Source of the DNA: JAWVFM01 sp963841455 | GTDB taxonomy: Bacteria; Actinomycetota; Thermoleophilia; Solirubrobacterales; 70-9 | Direction: 5' to 3' | NCBI GenBank assembly: GCA_963841455.1 | Contig: CAWJCU010000002.1 | Span: 248,001-312,000 of the forward strand | DNA length: 64,000 bases | Shown: positions 17,462 to 26,858 of the stretch, piece after piece | Layout: each line of letters begins with the position of its first letter | Numbering within the stretch: the first letter of the stretch is position 1 | The notes under the pieces: model-generated | Databases searched by the model: none | The model's input: only the letters and a program-made list of their open reading frames with translations | Told to the model about the DNA's origin: nothing | Made by a program: the position numbers and the translations under genes

Positions 17462-17813
17462 GTGAGCGAGGAAGCCGCGGTCAGCATCCACCTGCCGCCC
17501 GCGAAGGCAGCCGAGCTGATCGACGGCGGCGAGGCCGAGGTCGTCGACGTCAGGCGCGACTACGAGTGGGAGGCCGGCCACCTCGCCCACGTCGCGCCGC
17601 ATCGAGGTCAACGAGCTGACCTCGCGCGCAGAGGAGCTTCCGCGGGATCGCCCGGTCCTCTTCGTCTGCCGGGCCGGGAACCGCTCCGGCATGGCGGCCG
17701 AGGCGTTCCGGCAGGCGGGCTGGGACGCCTACCACATCGAGGGAGGGCTGCAGGCGTGGGTGGAGGCCGGGTTGCCGTTCGACGGCGAGGTCGCCGAGGT
17801 TCGCCCCACGTAG
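17462..17813 (+). CDS. Rhodanese-like domain protein, frameshifted
   Basis: A single rhodanese domain of about 116 residues. The first half (AAELIDGGEAEVVDVRRDYEWEAGHL) and the second half (LPRDRPVLFVCRAGNRSGMAAEAF) lie in different frames; dropping one base near 17600 joins them. The active-site loop CRAGNRS carries the catalytic cysteine expected for sulfur transfer from thiosulfate or a persulfide. The GTG start at 17462 is divergent from the thiolase gene. Sulfur carrier versus simple thiosulfate:cyanide sulfurtransferase cannot be told apart. Confidence 0.85.
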
Positions 17814-17961
17814 GAGCCCGCAACGTGGGCGATCCGTGCCCAGCGCTTGTAACAATTCGCACTCTTATGCCTGTACAGCGTCCGCCCCGTGCTCTACGTT
17901 CGCCGCGCGGCTGGGCGACGCCTGACCGGGAACGCGAGAGAGCAGCTCGAAAGGAGCACCT

Positions 17962-18111
17962 ATGGCGACCGGTTACTGCGTGAAGGAACGCAAGAAGGTC
18001 GAGATCCAGGACCCGCAGCAGGTCACGATGAAGAACGGCCGTCCGGCGATCCAGGGCACGTGCCCGGATTGCGGGACGAAGATCTTCAAGATCGGCAAGC
18101 TGGTCGACTAG
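17962..18111 (+). CDS. DUF5679-like mini-protein with zinc-ribbon cysteines
   Basis: A 49-residue protein with a strong AAGGAG ribosome site 5 bp upstream of its ATG. It begins ATGYCVKERKKVEI and ends with CPDCGTKIFKIGKL, so there is one N-terminal cysteine and a CPDC pair, resembling a small zinc-binding ribbon; TMKNGRPAIQGTCPDCG is a pattern I associate with DUF5679 proteins of actinobacteria. The function is unknown. The stop codon overlaps the stop codon of the GGDEF gene on the other strand (shared bases 18109-18110). Confidence 0.85.
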   Translation: MATGYCVKERKKVEIQDPQQVTMKNGRPAIQGTCPDCGTKIFKIGKLVD

Positions 18112-18729
18112 GTAACGCTCCGATCCAGGGGGCGGTTACGGGCCGCCCCGTCCGCGCCTGCCGAGAACACGCGCCCGCCACCGTCTGAGCGGGCCATCTC
18201 GAGGCCGTCGCGGGCGCGGGCGAGCAGTGCCTCGGGGCCCTCCGAGCCAAGAAGCTCGGCGACGCCCGCCGAGGCGCTGACCTCGCTGACGCTCGTCGGC
18301 GTCGACGTTTCGCAGCTCGAGGACGACCCTCTCCATCGCCCGCGCGGCGGCGCTCGAGTCGGTCTCGGTGAAGAGCACGGCGAACTCGTCGCCTCCCGTG
18401 CGGCACGCCAGGTCCGACCCACGGACGCTGCGGGCGATGGCGGCACCGACGGCGGCCAGCACCGCGTCGCCGGCCGCGTACCCGTGCTCGAGATTCAGGC
18501 AGCGGAAGCGATCGACGTCGATCAGCGCGACCGAGAGCGCACGGCCGTAGCGGTGGGCGCGCTGGACGTCGACCTCGAGCTGGCCGCGGAAGGCCGCGAG
18601 GGAGAGCAGGCCTGGAACGACCGTGTCGCGGCTCGAGACCTCCGCGAGGCGCTCCTCGAGCTCGGCGATCCGCGCCCGCGCGACGGCGAGCTCGGTCGCC
18701 TGGGCCTTTGCTTCCCGCGAGGCGCGCAC
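18108..18729 (-). CDS. GGDEF-domain protein (probable diguanylate cyclase), frameshifted
   Basis: The protein (about 206 residues) has an N-terminal coiled helix and a GGDEF domain that would make cyclic di-GMP from two GTP. The domain shows VALIDVDRFRCLN, AAGDAVLAAVGAAIARSVRGSD and the catalytic TGGDEFAVLF loop. One base inserted near 18286 shifts the frame; the correct continuation is VSASAGVAELLG, the usual end of the domain. No EAL domain, inhibitory RxxD site or membrane segment is evident. GTG start; divergent from the sigma-factor gene and tail-to-tail with the DUF5679-like gene. Confidence 0.85.
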
Positions 18730-18804
18730 GCCTCACGTATCGGCGCCGCCCGCGGCTCGCTTGAGGCTTGAACCCGGCGACGGCGCTGCCAGTATCTCCC
18801 CTGA

Positions 18805-19342
18805 TGGCTGAAACCTCGCGAGCGTTCACGGATGGGCGCGGCGGCCGCTGATCGGCGAGGCCCGCGTCCGCGAGGCCTACGCGGCTCACGGGGGCGAGCT
18901 CTACGGCTTCGCCCTGCGCTCGCTGCGCGACAGCGGCCTCGCCGAGGAGGCCGTGCAGGAGACGTTCATCCGCGCCTGGCGCGCCGGCGAGCGATTCGAC
19001 CCCGAGCTCGGCTCGCTTCGCACATGGCTCTTCGCGATCCTCCGCAACGTCGTGATCGACCTCGGGCGCGCGCGCTCCGCGCGCCCTGAGGTGCTCGACG
19101 AAGCGCCCGAGGGAAGCGACGAGCCACTCGAGCGGGCGCTCCTCGCCTGGCAGGTCGAGGAGGCGCTGCGGAGAATCGGCACGTCGCACCGGCAGGTGAT
19201 CGTCGAGACGTACTTCAAGGGCCGACCGTACGCCGAGGTGGCCAGCGAGCTCGGTGTCCCGGAGGGGACGATCAAGAGCCGCGTCTACTACGGGCTCCGC
19301 GCGCTTCGCAACGCGCTCGAGGAGCTGGGATATGAAGGCTGA
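18805..19342 (+). CDS. ECF-type RNA polymerase sigma factor, N-terminus frameshifted
   Basis: Region 2 (YAAHGGELYGFALRSLRD, LAEEAVQETFIRAWR) and region 4 (HRQVIVETYFKGRPYAEVAS, GVPEGTIKSRVYYGLRALR) of a group 4 sigma-70 factor are clear. The coding frame has no ATG/GTG/TTG upstream of region 2; the ATG at 18805 lies one frame off, and a one-base shift near 18835 would join it to the rest. A GTG at 18953 would cut region 2 and is unlikely. The gene overlaps the downstream anti-sigma gene by 11 bp, the usual sign of a sigma/anti-sigma pair. Confidence 0.88.
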
Positions 19343-19997
19343 CGACTGCAGGGGCTGGCGCGAGGAGCTCGGCTCCTTCGTGCTGGACCAGCTGGATGCC
19401 GACGAGCGCGCAGCCGTCGAGGCCCACCTCGACGGCTGCGCCGAGTGCCGCGCCGAGCTCGAGCTGCTCGTCCCGGTGGCCGAGGCGCTGCCGCTCGCGG
19501 ACCCCGAGCAGCTCGGCTCGGGCGCGACACCCCCGCGCTCGCTCGCCTTCAAGGTCGCCCGCGGCATCGGCGCGGAGCGCCGCGCGCGACGGCGCCGGCG
19601 AATCCGGCTCGGGGTCGCGGCGGCCGCGACCGCGTGCGCGGCGGCGGCCGTGGTCGTCGCGCTGGATGGCGCGGGCGAATCGGGCTCACCCCCGGTCGCG
19701 GCGCCCCAGCGGGTCGCGTTCACCTCCACCCCGCGCGGGGTGGAGATCGGCGCCTCGCTCGCGCCGCGGCCCTGGGGCAGCGAGATCAGCCTCCAGGTGC
19801 GCGGCATCACCCCCGGGACGCGCTGCAAGGTCTGGCTTCGGACGGGCGATGGCACGCGCGTTGCGGCCGGGTCCTTCCGGTATCGCTACGAGGGCGGGAG
19901 CGACGGCGCCGCGCTGAGCACCTCGCTTCGCCCCTCGCAGGCGCAGTCGATCGGCGTCCGCGCCGGCAACCGCACTTTCGTCGCGCCGGTCGCTTAA
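19332..19997 (+). CDS. Zinc-binding anti-sigma factor, single-pass membrane protein
   Basis: The 221-residue protein starts with an anti-sigma zinc-finger: the Hx3Cx2C motif is H32, C36 and C39 (AHLDGCAECR). A basic stretch precedes one membrane helix (about residues 92-112, GVAAAATACAAAAVVVAL), and an extracytoplasmic domain resembling RskA/anti-sigma-K ends follows (LQVRGITPGTRCKVWLRTGDG). It should hold the preceding ECF sigma factor inactive at the membrane until an envelope or redox signal. Gene overlap with the sigma factor supports coupling. Confidence 0.9.
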   Translation: MKADDCRGWREELGSFVLDQLDADERAAVEAHLDGCAECRAELELLVPVAEALPLADPEQLGSGATPPRSLAFKVARGIGAERRARRRRRIRLGVAAAATACAAAAVVVALDGAGESGSPPVAAPQRVAFTSTPRGVEIGASLAPRPWGSEISLQVRGITPGTRCKVWLRTGDGTRVAAGSFRYRYEGGSDGAALSTSLRPSQAQSIGVRAGNRTFVAPVA

Positions 19998-20050
19998 GTC
20001 CAGGCTCGCGGCAATCCGCACACGGAGGCCGCCGGGGTGGAAGAATCCGC

Positions 20051-20476
20051 GTGGGAGTGACCGACAACGGGTCTCAAAAACCGCTCGAGCTGATCCTCGC
20101 CCGCAACCTGCTGACGAGCATCTCGACGCCGGCGTTCCTCGTCGACAGCGACGCGCGGCTCCTCTTCTACAACGAGGCCGCGGGCGCGCTGCTCGGGCGG
20201 TCGTTCGAGGAGGCGGGGCAGATGACTGCCGGGGAGTGGACCTCCACCTTCGGCCCGCTCGGCGACGAGAGCGACCCGATTCCCGTCGACCAGCTGCCGC
20301 TGACGCCGACCCTGCGCGAGGGACGGCCGGGGCACGGGGAGTTCCGGATCCGCGCCTCGAACGGCACCGAGCACGCGATCGAGGCGAGCGCCTTTCCGCT
20401 CGTCGGATCCAACGACGAGGAGAGCGGAGCGATGATCCTCTGGTGGCCGCAGAACGGCGAGGAGGCGGGCGGATGA
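20051..20476 (+). CDS. PAS-domain protein
   Basis: A 141-residue soluble protein made of one PAS domain: AFLVDSDARLLFYNEAAGALLGRSFEE is the typical N-terminal cap and strand, and GEFRIRASNGTEHAIEASAFPL the last strands. No kinase or cyclase follows, so it is a stand-alone sensor or adaptor; ligand unknown. A GGAAG ribosome site precedes the GTG at 20051; GTG at 20057 is an alternative. It overlaps the metallo-hydrolase gene by ATGA and follows the anti-sigma gene, so it may form part of the same sigma-factor operon. Confidence 0.8.
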   Translation: MGVTDNGSQKPLELILARNLLTSISTPAFLVDSDARLLFYNEAAGALLGRSFEEAGQMTAGEWTSTFGPLGDESDPIPVDQLPLTPTLREGRPGHGEFRIRASNGTEHAIEASAFPLVGSNDEESGAMILWWPQNGEEAGG

Positions 20477-21450
20477 AGGTCAAGGTCTGGGGCGCGCGCG
20501 GATCGGTCCCGGCTCCCGGCCCGGAGATGAATCGGTACGGGGGCAACACCTCGTGCGTGCAGGTGACGCTCGCGAGCGGCGAGGAGCTGATCCTCGACGC
20601 GGGCACGGGCATCCGGACCCTCGGCCTCGGCCTCGGCGCGCGGCCGACCATCAGCATCCTCCTCACCCACCTGCACCTCGACCACATCCAGGGCCTCATG
20701 TTCTTCCCGCCCTGCTTCCGCAGCGACGCGGAGATCACGATCTGGGGACCGGCCTCGCCGGAGGCCTCCCTCGAGGCGCGCATCGCCCGGTATATCTCGG
20801 CGCCGCTCTCGCCGGTCGAGGTCCGCGAGCTTCCGTGCTCGCTGGAGTTCTCGGACACCCCGGCCAGCGAATGGGAGATCGGCGGCGCGACGATCCGCGC
20901 GGAGGCCGTCACGCACCGCGGGCCGACGCTGGGCTACCGCATCACCGAGGGCGATACATCCCTCTGCTACATCCCCGATCACGAGCCGGCACTCGGCGCG
21001 CCCCTCGCCGGTCTCGAGCCGGAGTGGATCTCGGGATTCGACCTCGCTCGCGACGCCGACCTCCTCATCCACGACTGCCAGTACAGCGACGAGGAGTACC
21101 CCGAGCACGTGGGCTGGGGCCACTCGGCCGTGGGCGACACGCTCGCGTTCGCGAGCCGGGTCGGCGCCCGCCGCCTCCTCCTCTTCCACCACGATCCGCT
21201 GCACACGGACGAGGCCCTCGACGACCTCCACGCCGACGCGCGGGAGCGCTGGGATGCGCTCGGGCAGCCGCGCGGAGTCGATCGAGGGAGCGATGGAAGG
21301 GGCCGAGCTCTCGGTCGAGGCGGATGGCCAGGCTGTCGACCCTGCGGGCGTCTTGCTCCCTACCGCTGGTACAAACCCCGGCGCCGAAGTCTCGACAACG
21401 GGATAAAGACTCGCGGCGCGCCTGGCCCTAACTTGGGCGGCGCAATCTGA
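20473..21450 (+). CDS. Metallo-beta-lactamase-fold hydrolase (phosphodiesterase-like), probable frameshift near the 3' end
   Basis: The protein begins KVWGARGSVPAPGP and NRYGGNTSCVQV, typical of the MBL-fold group that includes cyclic-nucleotide phosphodiesterase-like enzymes. Metal ligands are HLHLDH (about residues 74-79), a later His in EAVTHRG, Asp in YIPDHE and His in LLFHHDP. The frame as given runs to 21450 with an arginine-rich end. From about 21280 the neighbouring frame reads SIEGAMEGAELSVEADGQ and stops at 21406, which looks more like real protein, so a one-base error there is likely. The substrate is unknown. It is the last gene of the sigma/anti-sigma/PAS cluster. Confidence 0.85.
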   Translation: MKVKVWGARGSVPAPGPEMNRYGGNTSCVQVTLASGEELILDAGTGIRTLGLGLGARPTISILLTHLHLDHIQGLMFFPPCFRSDAEITIWGPASPEASLEARIARYISAPLSPVEVRELPCSLEFSDTPASEWEIGGATIRAEAVTHRGPTLGYRITEGDTSLCYIPDHEPALGAPLAGLEPEWISGFDLARDADLLIHDCQYSDEEYPEHVGWGHSAVGDTLAFASRVGARRLLLFHHDPLHTDEALDDLHADARERWDALGQPRGVDRGSDGRGRALGRGGWPGCRPCGRLAPYRWYKPRRRSLDNGIKTRGAPGPNLGGAI

Positions 21451-21530
21451 TCACCGCTCCCGCTTCGCCCGCCACGGCACCGTCGGCGGACGAATTCGAT
21501 GCCCACAAACGACGCAAGGAGCCACCCCTG

Positions 21531-22902
21531 ATGTCAGTCGCCATCCCCGAGCCCAAGACGAGCGCCAGCCGACCTCCTCAAGCAGGTCGAGGCCGACGGC
21601 GTGGAGTTCGTCCGCTTCTGGTTCACCGACGTCCTTGGCCAGCTGAAGAGCTTCGCCGTCGGACGCGAGGAGCTCGAGGGCGCTTTCGAGGAGGGAATGG
21701 GCTTCGACGGATCGTCGATCACGGGCTTCAACCGGATCGAGGAGTCGGACATGATCGCGATGCCCGACCCCGACACCTACGCGGTGCTGCCGTGGCGGAC
21801 GAACGGCGACAAGGGGAACGTCGCCCGGGTGTTCTGCGACGTGCTGAAGCCCGGCGGCGAGCCCTACGAGGGTGACCCGCGCTACGTGATGCGGCGAGCT
21901 CTCGCCCGGGCCGAGGAGCTCGGGTTCGACACGTTCAACATCGGGCCGGAGCTCGAGTTCTTCTACTTCGCCTCCGACGAGCTCGGCGAGGACGGCGTGC
22001 CGGTGATCCTCGACAAGGGCGGGTACTTCGACCTGACGACGCTCGACGCCGGCTCCGACCTGCGCCGCGACACCGTCAACGCGCTGAAGACGCTCGGCAT
22101 CCCGGTCGAGTACACGCACCACGAGGTCGGGCCGTCGCAGCACGAGATCGACATGCGCTACGCCGAGGGGCTGCGGATGTCGGACAACGCGATGGCGTAC
22201 CGGATCGCGGTCAAGGAGGTGGCCGCCCAGCACGGCGTCTACGCGACGTTCATGCCGAAGCCGCTCTTCGGCGAGAACGGCTCGGGGATGCACACCCACC
22301 AGTCGCTCTTCAAGGACGGCAAGAACGCGTTCTACGACGAGTCCGGCGACCACCACCTGTCGGCGACGGCCAAGTCGTACATCGCCGGCCTTCTGAAGCA
22401 CTCGCGGGAGATCGCGGCGTTGTTCGCTCCGAACGTCAACAGCTACAAGCGGCTGGTGCCGGGCTACGAGGCGCCGGTGTACGTCGCCTGGTCGCAGCGC
22501 AACCGCTCGGCGCTGGTCCGCGTGCCGGTGTACCACCCCGGCAAGGAGCAGGCGACGCGCTGCGAGCTGCGCTGCCCGGACCCGTCGTGCAACCCCTACA
22601 CCACGTTCGCGGCGATGCTGCACGCGGGGCTCGAGGGGATCGAGAAGGGCTACGAGCTGCCGGAGCCGATGGAGCGCAACCTCTACGACCTCACCCACGA
22701 CGAGCGCGTCGAGCGCGGCATCGAGCAGCTCCCTGAGACGCTCGGAGAGGCGATCGAGGTGCTCGCGGAGTCGGAGCTGGTCCGGAAGGCGCTGGGCGAG
22801 CACATCTTCCCGCGCTACGTCGATCTCAAGCGCGAGGAGTGGGAGGAGTACCGGATCCAGGTCAGCCGCTGGGAGCTCGAGCGCTACCTCCCCACGCTCT
22901 AG
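21531..22902 (+). CDS. glnA: Glutamine synthetase, type I (one-base frameshift near the start)
   Basis: Glutamine synthetase joins ammonia to glutamate with ATP. Nearly all family blocks are present: QLKSFAVG, FDGSSITGF, GPELEFFYF, HHEVGPSQHEID (metal ligands), MPKPLFGENGSGMHTHQSL, the NVNSYKRLVPGYEAPVY loop and RCPDPSCNPY. The ATG at 21531 has an AAGGAG site, but one extra base near 21570 puts residues 1-14 out of frame with the rest; removing it yields about 456 residues. Because this is normally an essential gene, the shift is probably a sequencing error. NLYDL, the tyrosine context used for adenylylation in GSI-beta, is kept, but control by adenylylation cannot be assumed. Confidence 0.96.
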
Positions 22903-22930
22903 ATGGACTGACCCTCGACCGGCATAGTCC

Positions 22931-24128
22931 ATGCAGGACCTACACGCGAGGATGCTGGGAGCGCTCCTCGCCGGCGAGGGCTTGGCCGGGGTGGCCGAGC
23001 TGGCCGCGGCCGAAGCCGGGCGCCCGGTGGCGATCCTCCTCCCGGCCCGAGGCATGTCGGCGTGCTCGGACGTCGGCCTCGACCTCGGGGAGCTCAAGGC
23101 CTACGCGGCGGGCCTCGGCCGCGGCGAGGGCGCCGCGGAGCCGGGAACGGTCGACGCCCTGGAGCCCGTGCTGGCGGGCGGCGAGCCGATCGGCATAGTC
23201 GTCGCGCTCCGCGCGGAGCGCAACGGCCTGCCCGAGCTCGCGGTAGACCGCGCGGAGGTCCTGCGTACGGCCGCCCTCGCGGCGCTCACGGAGGTCGCCG
23301 TCGCCACCGCGCGAGACGAGGTGGCCGGGGAGGTCCGCGGGACCCTCCTCGAGGACCTCAGGGAGGGGAGCGCCGTCCCTCCCGACATCGTCCGCCGCGC
23401 CGCGCGCCTGGGCTGCGACCTCAGCCGGGGGGCGGTCGCGCTCGTCGCGGAGATCCGGTCGGCACGCCCGCGGCACGCGGCTGCGCTCATCACCAGCGAG
23501 CACCCCGGGGCGATCGCGGAGCCCCTTGCGGATCGCGATCGAGGACGGCGCGGACCCGGCTGAGGCCCCCGTTCGGATCTACGCGATCCTGCCCGCTCGC
23601 GGGGGCGACGACGCGCCTGAGCGCACCGCCGGCTCCGCGAGCGCGCTGGCCTCCCGCTTACGAGCCCACGGCCCCGCGGCGTTCTCGTCCTTCTACGCGA
23701 ACCCCGCCGACCTCGGCCGCGCCGTCGCGGAGGCGGAGCTGATGCTCGAGGTGGTCGCCGTCGACGACCGGATCGCCGACCACCTCGCCGAGGGCCTTGG
23801 CGACGGCGTCTACCGCCTCCTCTTCCGGGCGATGGCGACCGACCCCGACGAGGTGCGTCGCTTCTATGCGGAAACCGTTGAGCAGCTGGTCGAGCATGAC
23901 CGTGAGTACCGCACCGACCTCCTCAGCACCCTCGAGTCCTACCTCGGCAACGACTGCAACATGAACGCGACGGCGCGCGCGGTGTACGCGCATCGCCACA
24001 CGGTGGCGCACCGGCTCGCGCGCATCCGCGAGCTGACCGGCCTCGACCCGGCGCTCGGCGAGGATCGTGAGCGCCTCGGCCTCGGGATCAAGGCGTACCG
24101 GATCCTCGAGCCGACGCTTCCGCGATAG
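22931..24128 (+). CDS. PucR/CdaR-type transcription regulator, frameshifted
   Basis: The protein (about 398 residues) ends with the PucR-type helix-turn-helix: LLSTLESYLGNDCNMNATA and YAHRHTVAHRLARIRELTG. The middle shows a GGDEF-like fold remnant seen in CdaR/PucR proteins, and the N-terminus a small sensory domain. A one-base insertion near 23530 separates the two halves, after EHPGAIAEPL. It sits 28 bp after glnA on the same strand, so control of glnA or nitrogen genes is a reasonable inference, though no effector is visible. In this family such regulators often respond to purine or sugar-acid metabolites. Confidence 0.85.
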
Positions 24129-24137
24129 CCGGCGCGG

Positions 24138-24545
24138 ATGCCTTACCACGTGGAGATCCGCCGGTCCGTCCGCCGCGCGTGGGCGTTCAACCTCAGCGAG
24201 GCGACGCTGCGCGAGACGATCGTCGAGCCATGGCTCTCCGGCCGGCAGGTCGAGCTCGGCGACCGCCGATGGGAGCCCCGCGAAAGCAGCCTGCGAATCA
24301 TCGAAGGCGTCGAGCTTGCGCCCCAGGACCTTGCCTACGGCCAGGGGTGGAATGCGGCCGAGCGAAGTGGCGAGGATGTCACGAGGCGGCTCCTGGCGGC
24401 GGCCCCACCGCCCAGGCGCATCACGGTGCTCGCCGAGCTCGACGGCGCAAGGGTGCTCCTCGAATCAGGTGGGGAGGTGGAGCCTGGGGTGCTGCTCGAG
24501 GCGGTCAAGGCCCTTCGCGCGCTGGCAGATGACTTCCCCGCGTGA
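24138..24545 (+). CDS. Conserved-looking hypothetical protein
   Basis: A 135-residue soluble protein with no motif I recognise. It starts PYHVEIRRSVRRAWAFNLSE, has a basic N-terminal half and an acidic, leucine-rich C-terminal half (VLLEAVKALRALADDFP). Codon use has strong G/C at third positions like its neighbours, which supports coding. It follows the PucR-type gene by 9 bp and may share its transcript. Small domains of this size near regulators are often ligand-binding partners, but that is speculation. Confidence 0.6.
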   Translation: MPYHVEIRRSVRRAWAFNLSEATLRETIVEPWLSGRQVELGDRRWEPRESSLRIIEGVELAPQDLAYGQGWNAAERSGEDVTRRLLAAAPPPRRITVLAELDGARVLLESGGEVEPGVLLEAVKALRALADDFPA

Positions 24546-24599
24546 CGCGTGGCCGACCGAGCCGCCTCTTGGTTGCGACTCCGAGCAGCCGGGAGCGGC

Positions 24600-25281
24600 C
24601 TACGCAGCGACGGTCTCGGTGAACTCCACCGGAACGCCGCGAGGCACGGCGATCACCGGTGCGGTCGCGGTCTCGATCGCGTACTCCGCGCTGGCGGTCA
24701 GCTCGACGCGACCCTCTGGCGTTCCCTCGCGCGAGCCGACAACCAGGAGGTCGACGTCGACGTGATCGGGGTCCGCGAGCTCCGCGCCGAGTGCCTTCGC
24801 CAGCGAGCGGCCGGTCTCCGTGGCGGCCTCGTCGTCGCCGATGACGCCGACAGTACCCACGCGCACCGAGGCGCTCGAGCGAAGGCCCGCCGGCGCTATC
24901 GCGACGGCGGTGCTGCCGCCGCTGAGCAGGCGCTGGGCCGACGTGCCGGGTACGACGGCGCCCGGGGCGGTCCGGTACTCGGAGCCGAACACGACGACGT
25001 CGGCGTTCTCGCGCTCGGCGAGCTCGGCAAGTCCCTCTCCGGTCGAGGCGTGGAGGACGACGTGGCGCTCTACCTCGGGAGCGCCGATCTCGGCCGCCCC
25101 GTTGGCGAGCAGCGCCTCCGCCTGGCGCTGCTCGTCGGCCTCGAGGTCCCGCTGGCCGAACCGGAGCGTGGCGGACGTACGCGAGGGAGAGCTCCGCGCC
25201 CTCGACGGCGAGCAGCCGCCCGAGCGCCAGCGCGTCACGGTCGTTGTGGGTGTCGTCGTAGGACACGATGATCCTGGGCAT
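24600..25281 (-). CDS. Universal stress protein (UspA family), frameshifted
   Basis: Two UspA-like halves are present. The start, PRIIVSYDDTHNDRDALALG, and NADVVVFGSEYRT followed by LLSGGSTAVAIAP are typical of the first domain; the second domain ends with VDLLVVGSREGTPEGR and ATAPVIAVP, the usual nucleotide-binding end. One inserted base near 25175 splits residues 1-38 from the rest; the corrected protein has 226 residues. It is divergent from the LysR-type regulator gene. Role: stress-response nucleotide-binding protein, exact function unknown. Confidence 0.87.
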
Positions 25282-25395
25282 TGCGTTGACCTCCGAAAGC
25301 TTGATTGCGTTTTCCGTTGCTCGTTTCGACGCATGATCACACTGTCCTGCGATCAGTACAAGTGATCTTGCTGATGGTCTAAATTAGCTCCAGTA
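25282..25395. promoter_or_regulatory. AT-richer divergent control region with palindromes (LysR operator candidate)
   Basis: This 114-bp gap between the universal stress protein gene (minus) and the LysR-type gene (plus) is clearly richer in A and T than its surroundings. It holds several short palindromes: CAAG-TGAT-CTTG at about 25355-25370, CTAAATTAG at about 25379-25387 and TGATC/GATCA arms 12 bp apart around 25334-25355. LysR-type regulators usually bind such sites in the divergent gap beside their own gene, so autoregulation plus control of the stress gene is likely. No certain -35/-10 pair could be picked. Confidence 0.5.
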
Positions 25396-26312
25396 ATGCT
25401 GAACGTCGGCCGGCTCAAGATCCTCCGCGAGGTCGCCGCGCGCGGCTCGTTCTCCGAGGCGGCAACGGTGCTCTCCTACACGCAGTCGGCCGTGTCGCAG
25501 GCGGTGGCGACGCTGGAGGCCGAGCTCGGCGTGACGCTCATCGAGCGCGACCGCGGGGCGGTGAGGCCGACCGCGGCCGGCGCCGCGCTCGTCGAGCGGG
25601 CCGACGGCATCCTCGCCCAGCTCGACGCCGCCGAGGAGGAGGTGGCCGCGATCGCGGGCGCGCGCGGCGGGCGCCTGCGCATGGCGTCGTTCCCCACGGC
25701 CGGGGCGACGGTGATGCCGAAGGCGATCGCGACCTTCCGCGCCTCGCATCCCCAGGTCGAGCTGAGCCTGGCCGAGGGCGAGCCCGAGGAGATCGTTCCG
25801 AGGCTCCGCGCGGGCGAGTTCGACCTCGTGCTCGTCTACGAGTTCCGCGGGGTCAGCGAGCGCCTGGGGGCGGGCGTGCGGCGCTTCGACCTCCTCGAGG
25901 AGGAGCTACGCCTCGCCCTCGCGATTGGCCATCCCCTGGCGGAGAAGGAGACGATCGCGCTCGGCGAGCTGAGCGGCGAGTCGTGGGTGCAAACGTCGTC
26001 CGCGAGCCCGTGCGCGCGCCACGTGGTTCGCTCATGCCACCGGGCCGGCTTCGAGCCCAGCGTGAGCTTCGAAAGCGACGACTACCTGACCGTCCAGGGA
26101 CTCGTGGCGGCCGGGGTCGGCGTCGCGCTGATCCCGGAGCTCGCGCTCTCGAGCGTCCGCGACGACATCGCGATCCGCCCCTCCGCCCCGGTCCGCCCGT
26201 TCGCCGCGTGATCGCCGCGACGCCGCGGGGGACCGCGATGATGCCCGCCGTCACGACGATGATCGACGTGCTTCGCGGGGCCGCGTCGAGCTACCGAGGC
26301 GCCGGCGACTAG
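25396..26312 (+). CDS. LysR-family transcription regulator, frameshifted near the 3' end
   Basis: The N-terminal winged helix-turn-helix (KILREVAARGSFSEAATVLSYTQSAVSQAVATLE) and the LysR substrate-binding domain (GGRLRMASFPTAGATVMPKAI) are clear. The unshifted frame stops at 26211 after 271 residues. Another frame continues with RRVIAATPRGTAMMPAV and stops at 26312; a base missing near 26193 explains this and gives about 305 residues, the usual family length. The effector is unknown. It is divergent from the universal stress protein gene, with which it shares a palindrome-rich gap. Confidence 0.9.
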
Positions 26313-26315
26313 CGT

Positions 26316-26640
26316 CTAGGAGCGCGCCGGGATCCCCGCCTCGCGGCAGGCGGCCTCGATCGTGCGCGCGACCGGATTTGGGTCGCCCGCGTGCTGGGCG
26401 CAGGTGCGACGGGCGTGGCGGCCGCAGAGGTTGAGCTCCTCGGCGCCCATCACCATCGCCACGTTGGCGCGGATGCACCCCGGCCCGGGGGCCGGCCGCG
26501 ACCTGCCGGCCGGTCATGGCCACGATGGCCACGATGGCCACCACGACCGCCGCGCTTGCGACGATCGCCACGAGCCGCTCGCGCCTGTTGAGCGAGCGCA
26601 CCGGCGTGTTGACACGCCCCCAATGTCCCTCGAGAGGCAC
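26316..26640 (-). CDS. Small single-pass membrane protein, frameshifted
   Basis: The protein (about 107 residues when corrected) has a basic N-terminus, one membrane helix (LVAIVASAAVVVAIVAIVAM) and a short domain with four cysteines in the order CIRANVAMVMGAEELNLCGRH, CAQH and ACREAG. The cysteine part is in another frame from the helix; dropping one G from a GGGG run near 26488 joins them. I recognise no family. The helix is encoded by three near-identical 9-bp units (about 26515-26542). It converges with the LysR gene (3-bp gap). GTG start. Confidence 0.55.
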
Positions 26641-26858
26641 CGTGCCGCGACCTTAGCGTGGCGTCGCGCCGGATGGCCACGCCGCGCGGCACCCCTTACA
26701 CACGGTCCAGGCGTGGATTCGACAGCCGGGCGAACGGCGGCCGCCGAGGTTTGGACCCCTGGATGAGGTTGCGGGACGCTCGATCCGGCACCCTTCTCGG
26801 CGACTGCCCCAGGGGCGCGTCCGGATGGCGTGCCCGTGATCGGAAAGGAACTCGAAAA

